Shown here in pieces: positions 59,780 through 64,000 of a stretch of DNA of 64,000 nt (the stretch's first letter is position 1; every line of letters starts with the position of its first letter). A program made the position numbers and the translations under genes. The notes under the pieces were generated by a model. It was given only the letters and a program-made list of their open reading frames with translations, was not told the DNA's origin and made no database searches. The stretch covers positions 22,134,822-22,198,821 of the forward strand of contig CM022671.1 of the NCBI GenBank assembly GCA_012295275.1, read 5' to 3'. The DNA comes from Chrysomallon squamiferum. Taxonomy: Eukaryota; Mollusca; Gastropoda; Neomphalida; Peltospiridae.

Positions 59780-62700
59780 TTTATAATGATGATGATAATA
59801 AAACACACTCTCCATATTTTAACAGATTTCTTATGAAGCAACAGAAATGTAAGTATTATAAATGGTATACAGCAAGGTACAGATGTTTTTAGTAAGGAAA
59901 TCTTACCATAAAACCAGGTAATTGCAATCACCTCAAAAAAAGCCAGAACCATCAAAGACAGAGCTGCCGCATAGCGATCAATCAGTTGAAAGAAGTAAAT
60001 CCCTCCCTGGAAAAATAAAAAATAAAAAATAAAAAATAAATAAATAGTAGTAGTAGTAGTAGTATCTGCAGTAGTAATATAAATGAATGTAAAATTGATA
60101 ATACATATAACATAATGATGATGATGATGATGATACGATTAAATATAATAATAAAATTAGAAATAAAAACAGTAAAATAGTAAATAAACATAATACTTAT
60201 CTATATCTTGTATAGCAAAATCTCTTTTATATAAACATACATGCTACTTGTTTAGATACTATAGGATATGTTAAAATGTACTTACAAACTACTTTACCTG
60301 TGTAATGTTGGGAAGTCCACACAGAAATGACACAACACACACAATGAGAACTAGAAATTCTTTTCTTCTCAGGTATTTCTTAACCTGTGGACCAAAATGA
60401 TCACTGATAGCAGTCACTATCACTTCAACAGATGCAAACTGAAACAGAAGAAAAACAAATTTAAATAAAAAAATTAGGCAAAATAAAATTAGACAAATTT
60501 TATTGTGTAAGTCAGTAAGGTATTTGAATACTTTTTGTTTTTAATATCTGTAATTGCTTAACAAATGGATGAAACTATAATCATTAAATTATATTGCTTT
60601 GTTATATTTTTAATTCTTATTAAGACATATATATCTGAAGAAACAGTAAAAGATTATATTACACTTTTATACTAATACAAATTCTATATATTACACAAAA
60701 TGACAAAACGCATCCTAATCATATACACAGATAAAATAAAAACGATATAATAGATTAGAAAATATCCAGGTAATGCACACAAATTGCTTTAACAATGTTT
60801 TATTAATTGTTAACATAATCACTGTATTATTACCTGACTGTCTATACCCAGACAGATAAGCATGAAGAAGAAGAGAAAAGCAAAAAGGGGAGCAACTGGC
60901 ATGTTTACAAAGGCTTGTGGGTAAATGATGAAAACCAAACCAGGGCCTTAAAAAAAAAAAAAAAAAATAAAAATAAAAATAAAAAACAAGATTTGGTAAA
61001 CAAAATTAAATGCTAACATCTATTTAAAAACATTTTTTGTAAAATTAAACAGCAATAAGAAAACAAAACAAAAAAAGTAATTTTAAGTTAAAAATTAAAA
61101 TATAATCAACTAAATTACAACACTAACTATTTAATATTAAAGAAAAAAAAAAAAGAAGAATTTTGATTTGACTACTAGTTTTAGACTTGAAGAAGTCAGA
61201 AAAAAAAGAAGGATTTACTACTGTGTTTAAGTTTTAATATAATTTTGAAAGCCTAATGACTTCAAGTAACTGTGGAACAATTTATTTACAGAATACACCT
61301 AAAGCAGTTAAATCTGAAACTAAAGTTGCTTATCATACTGCAGTTATAATTATTCTAAAACAAGATTTAGTTCAAGTTGAAATCAGTTCTGATCACAGAC
61401 TTAGATTACAAAATAACTGTCATAGTAATACCAATCATATCTTTAATTTTATCATGCAAATACTGAAAGCACAATTTATTATACCAAATAATTCTCAGAA
61501 AACATCTGTAATCACGTCTAGTGGGGCTTTTTAATCGTAATAATTGTGAATCCTTTGTAACTGTATTTAAAAGCCTACCTTCTGATACAACATCCGTTAC
61601 ATCCTTGCCCTGGATATAAGCAAGATTGCCAAGGATTGAGAAAATGGCAAATCCTGCCAGGATGCAAGTGAAAGCATCAGCTGCTGCCAGTAACAAAACA
61701 TCTCTGGAAGAAAGAAACAAAGAAAAATTAGGACACTGTAAGGACCGGACTATATCTATAAGCAAGAGAGGGAAATAAAGACACGGTCCATGTACATACA
61801 ATATTAAAATTCTAAACAAAATTACTTGTATTTTTAGATGAAAGTAAATTATTGTTATGGTGCATGATATAATAGTATATATATATAAAAAAAAAAAAAA
61901 CCTGAAGATAATATAATCACAACAACAATAATGTTCACTGACAATAAAATAAATTTAAAAAAAAAAAAGAATAATAAATATAATTGAAAATATATTTTTT
62001 TAAATTATTATTATACATTGCCAGGTAGAAGATAAATGTATTTTCAGTAAAAATAATTAAAATAATCTAGATTTCTACCTGATATCATGTCCAATACAAA
62101 ATTAAATTATTAAATAAAATCAAAATAATAAAATTAAAATAATAATTTTAAAATATTTAGTTTCATATCTCATTATACATTAACTTTTCTTAATTAATAT
62201 ATATATATACAAACAAAAACACACATATAATTCTCTGGAAAATAATTTGAGACAGTATTTTAAAACTAACATTCTGAATATTAAATATCTCATAAATGCA
62301 AAAAATAAAATAAAATAAAATAAAATAAAATCAATAAGATAATTAACACAATAAGCATCAAAATAATTCATAAAAGTTTAACTCAGTTTTAAATTTTAAC
62401 CAGTGATATAGTAATTTTGATTACTGATATAATGAATCAAATAATTGAAGGTTAAATATGACCTTGTTGGTCTATATAATTATGACTATACTGAAATTTG
62501 GAATTATATGAAATTAAAACATCCCTCTTTCCATCAACAAACTGAACCAGTCAAAGCCATTTTATTTATCATTGTTATTGTCCCCTTTTAATAAAGTCTG
62601 GATTGTTGAAAAGAAAGTTAATATACACAATATAGATCAATTGGTCAAAGGCAAATGATTTATTGAAACTAATATATCTAATGAAAATAACAACTTAAAT

Positions 62701-63192
62701 ATAATAAAATGATTTAAACAACAATAATAATAACACAAATGAAAAAAAAGTAATTTTAAATTTAAAAGGAAACTATAATCAATCAGCATATGCATATAAA
62801 TATGTATAATTTAAAAATTAAACAAAAACAAAAATAAACAAAAAATATAAATAAAAAAACTAAAAAAACTAACAAAGTAAAATAAAATTTAAGAAAGATA
62901 TTAATTAAAAACATAATAACTGAATTATTATATGCTTTTTTAAAAAGAACAAAAAAAAAAAAAAAACACCCCAAAATGTCTTCTTATCATGTATAGGAAA
63001 GAAGCAGTAAGAATGTTTTTTTTTTTTTTTTTTTTTTTTACAGTTAATTAACTTGTACGTCTGTATACGTGTATGTTGTGCTGTATACCTGAGAATTTTA
63101 TTATTAAACTTGCTGTAACTGGACATTGTGATGAGACCACCAAAAGCTACTCCCAAAGAATTGAAAGTCTGAGCTGCAGCATTTACCCAAAC
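58323..63192 (-). CDS. SLC6 sodium-coupled transporter, C-terminal part (TM6-TM12)
   Basis: Exons in transcript order: 63192-63089, 61703-61579, 60946-60834, 60438-60298, 60006-59907, 59436-59336, 58969-58799, 58433-58323. Together they give 321 residues plus TAA, all GT-AG and phase-consistent. The first phase-0 exon begins VWVNAAAQ, so TM1-TM5 lie beyond the right edge. Visible family marks: TM6 [10 protein letters not shown], then [12 protein letters not shown]7 ending [23 protein letters not shown]8 LGIDSQF (Na2-site Asp/Ser), RRKEF before TM9, TM10 ending WFYG followed by [13 protein letters not shown]11 ending [20 protein letters not shown] opening TM12, and a 50-residue cytosolic tail. 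It moves a small amino acid or amine with Na+ across the plasma membrane. The subfamily is undecided, with the glycine/proline or invertebrate nutrient-transporter branch favoured. Several presumed ion and gate residues are unusual (see findings). Confidence 0.94.
59444..59778. repeat. Cluster of (TAA)n microsatellites in an SLC6 intron
   Basis: Several TAA runs (about 59444-59479, 59567-59588 and 59750-59778) are separated by AT-rich sequence with CAA and GAT variants. All lie in one intron of the SLC6 gene. Confidence 0.9.
60045..60135. repeat. (TAG)n and (GAT)n microsatellites
   Basis: A TAG run at about 60045-60064 and a GAT run at about 60115-60135, in an SLC6 intron. Confidence 0.9.
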
Positions 63193-64000
63193 CTGGAAAG
63201 CAAACATTGAAATTCACTTGCAGACATCTCATGGCTGAAATTGACTGGCCCAGAGTTCTCTGTATGAGGTCATGTGTTTTAACAAACCCACATGTGGCAT
63301 TTTTTTTTTAAACTTTAAATAATGTATGTAAATACATTTGCCAAAAACACACACACACACACACACACACGCATTCATATATATAATTACACCAAGAAGT
63401 GAAATGGCCATGATTCAGAAATATTAGTGCTATTAGAACAAATTATTCCAGTAAAACTCTAATGCAGACAAACTCAAACTTGAGTCTTAATATAACAAAA
63501 CTTCAAGATGTAGTATTTCACAAGTCTAATCAGAACTCTAGAACTATTATTAAAAAATGACATCAAGTGTGCTCATTATCTAAAGTTGAAATGATATAAA
63601 CTGGCATACAAAGCTTTGTAAGTTTCAAAAGTGTGCTGAAATATGGTTAAAAAATCATTAAAACAAAAGTGTTAGTGAAAAAACATAACAGTGGTTTTTG
63701 ATTCAGTTAAAATCTAAGATCTGTGCTGTCTTGGAGGCAGAAGTAAAGACTGTTGACCGTCGATTTCATGGGTCTCAGTTTGCCAGATTTTGAGAAATCT
63801 GGAAAAATCACAACTTGAAATCTTACCTCTAGGAACCATTAAGTTATTCTGAGTCCCACTGCACAATCAGGTCAACCCTCTCTCATCCCATTATCTACCA
63901 AGATAAATTTTACAAATGCACCCATAACCATTCTCACATAACAAAATTCATACCCTAGCCTTCATTTTTCTGCTATACTTTTTTCTTTACATGTACTGTA
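63193..64000 (-). other. SLC6 intron, continuing past the window edge
   Basis: No further upstream SLC6 exon was found: no LPGA or TM5-like frame is present on the minus strand up to 64000. The stretch is therefore read as intron. It contains a (CA)n run at about 63347-63370. Confidence 0.6.

Noticed and set aside
61256-61534. Plus-strand 92-aa frame inside an SLC6 intron
   Set aside because: It lies antisense in the intron between SLC6 exons 61703-61579 and 60946-60834, and resembles no known family.

Overview
This window is nuclear DNA from an animal. It is strongly AT-rich, full of simple-sequence repeats and poly-A/T runs, and holds four multi-exon protein genes with GT-AG introns of up to about 8.7 kb. 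Gene structure and protein character fit an invertebrate, most likely a lophotrochozoan such as a mollusc. That placement is an inference; no species can be named from the sequence. Nearly all long open frames here are repeat translations or chance frames. The genes were reconstructed by joining exons across splice sites with consistent reading phase.

Layout. 1-4934: repeat-rich intergenic DNA with a small inverted-repeat element at 1252-1391. 4935-15062 (+): a complete 13-exon 4-hydroxyphenylpyruvate dioxygenase gene (HPD, 382 aa, tyrosine catabolism), with all three iron ligands present. 15063-21685: AT-rich DNA that may hold a long HPD 3' UTR and the 3' UTR of the next gene. 21686-23515 (-): a two-exon gene for a 228-aa protein with one CCCH zinc finger. 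23516-24042: a compact 527-bp interval between head-to-head start codons, probably a shared promoter. 24043-52430 (+): a 12-exon gene for a 448-aa dynamin/EHD-type GTPase with two C-terminal membrane segments. Its two largest introns are about 8.2 and 8.7 kb. 52710-53482: a decayed hAT transposon just past that gene's polyadenylation signal, with a readable transposase fragment. 58323-63192 (-): the last eight exons (321 aa, TM6-TM12) of an SLC6 sodium-coupled transporter. Its 5' part lies beyond the right edge.

The four genes share no evident pathway. HPD is a housekeeping metabolic enzyme. The CCCH and GTPase genes are linked only by their divergent promoter. The SLC6 gene is a plasma-membrane solute transporter. 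The most interesting items are the GTPase (EHD-like nucleotide-binding domain on an atlastin-like membrane hairpin, with a divergent SKAD G4 motif), unusual residues at the presumed ion and gate sites of the SLC6 transporter, a degenerate minisatellite in HPD intron 11 whose units resemble splice acceptors, and traces of hAT transposons.
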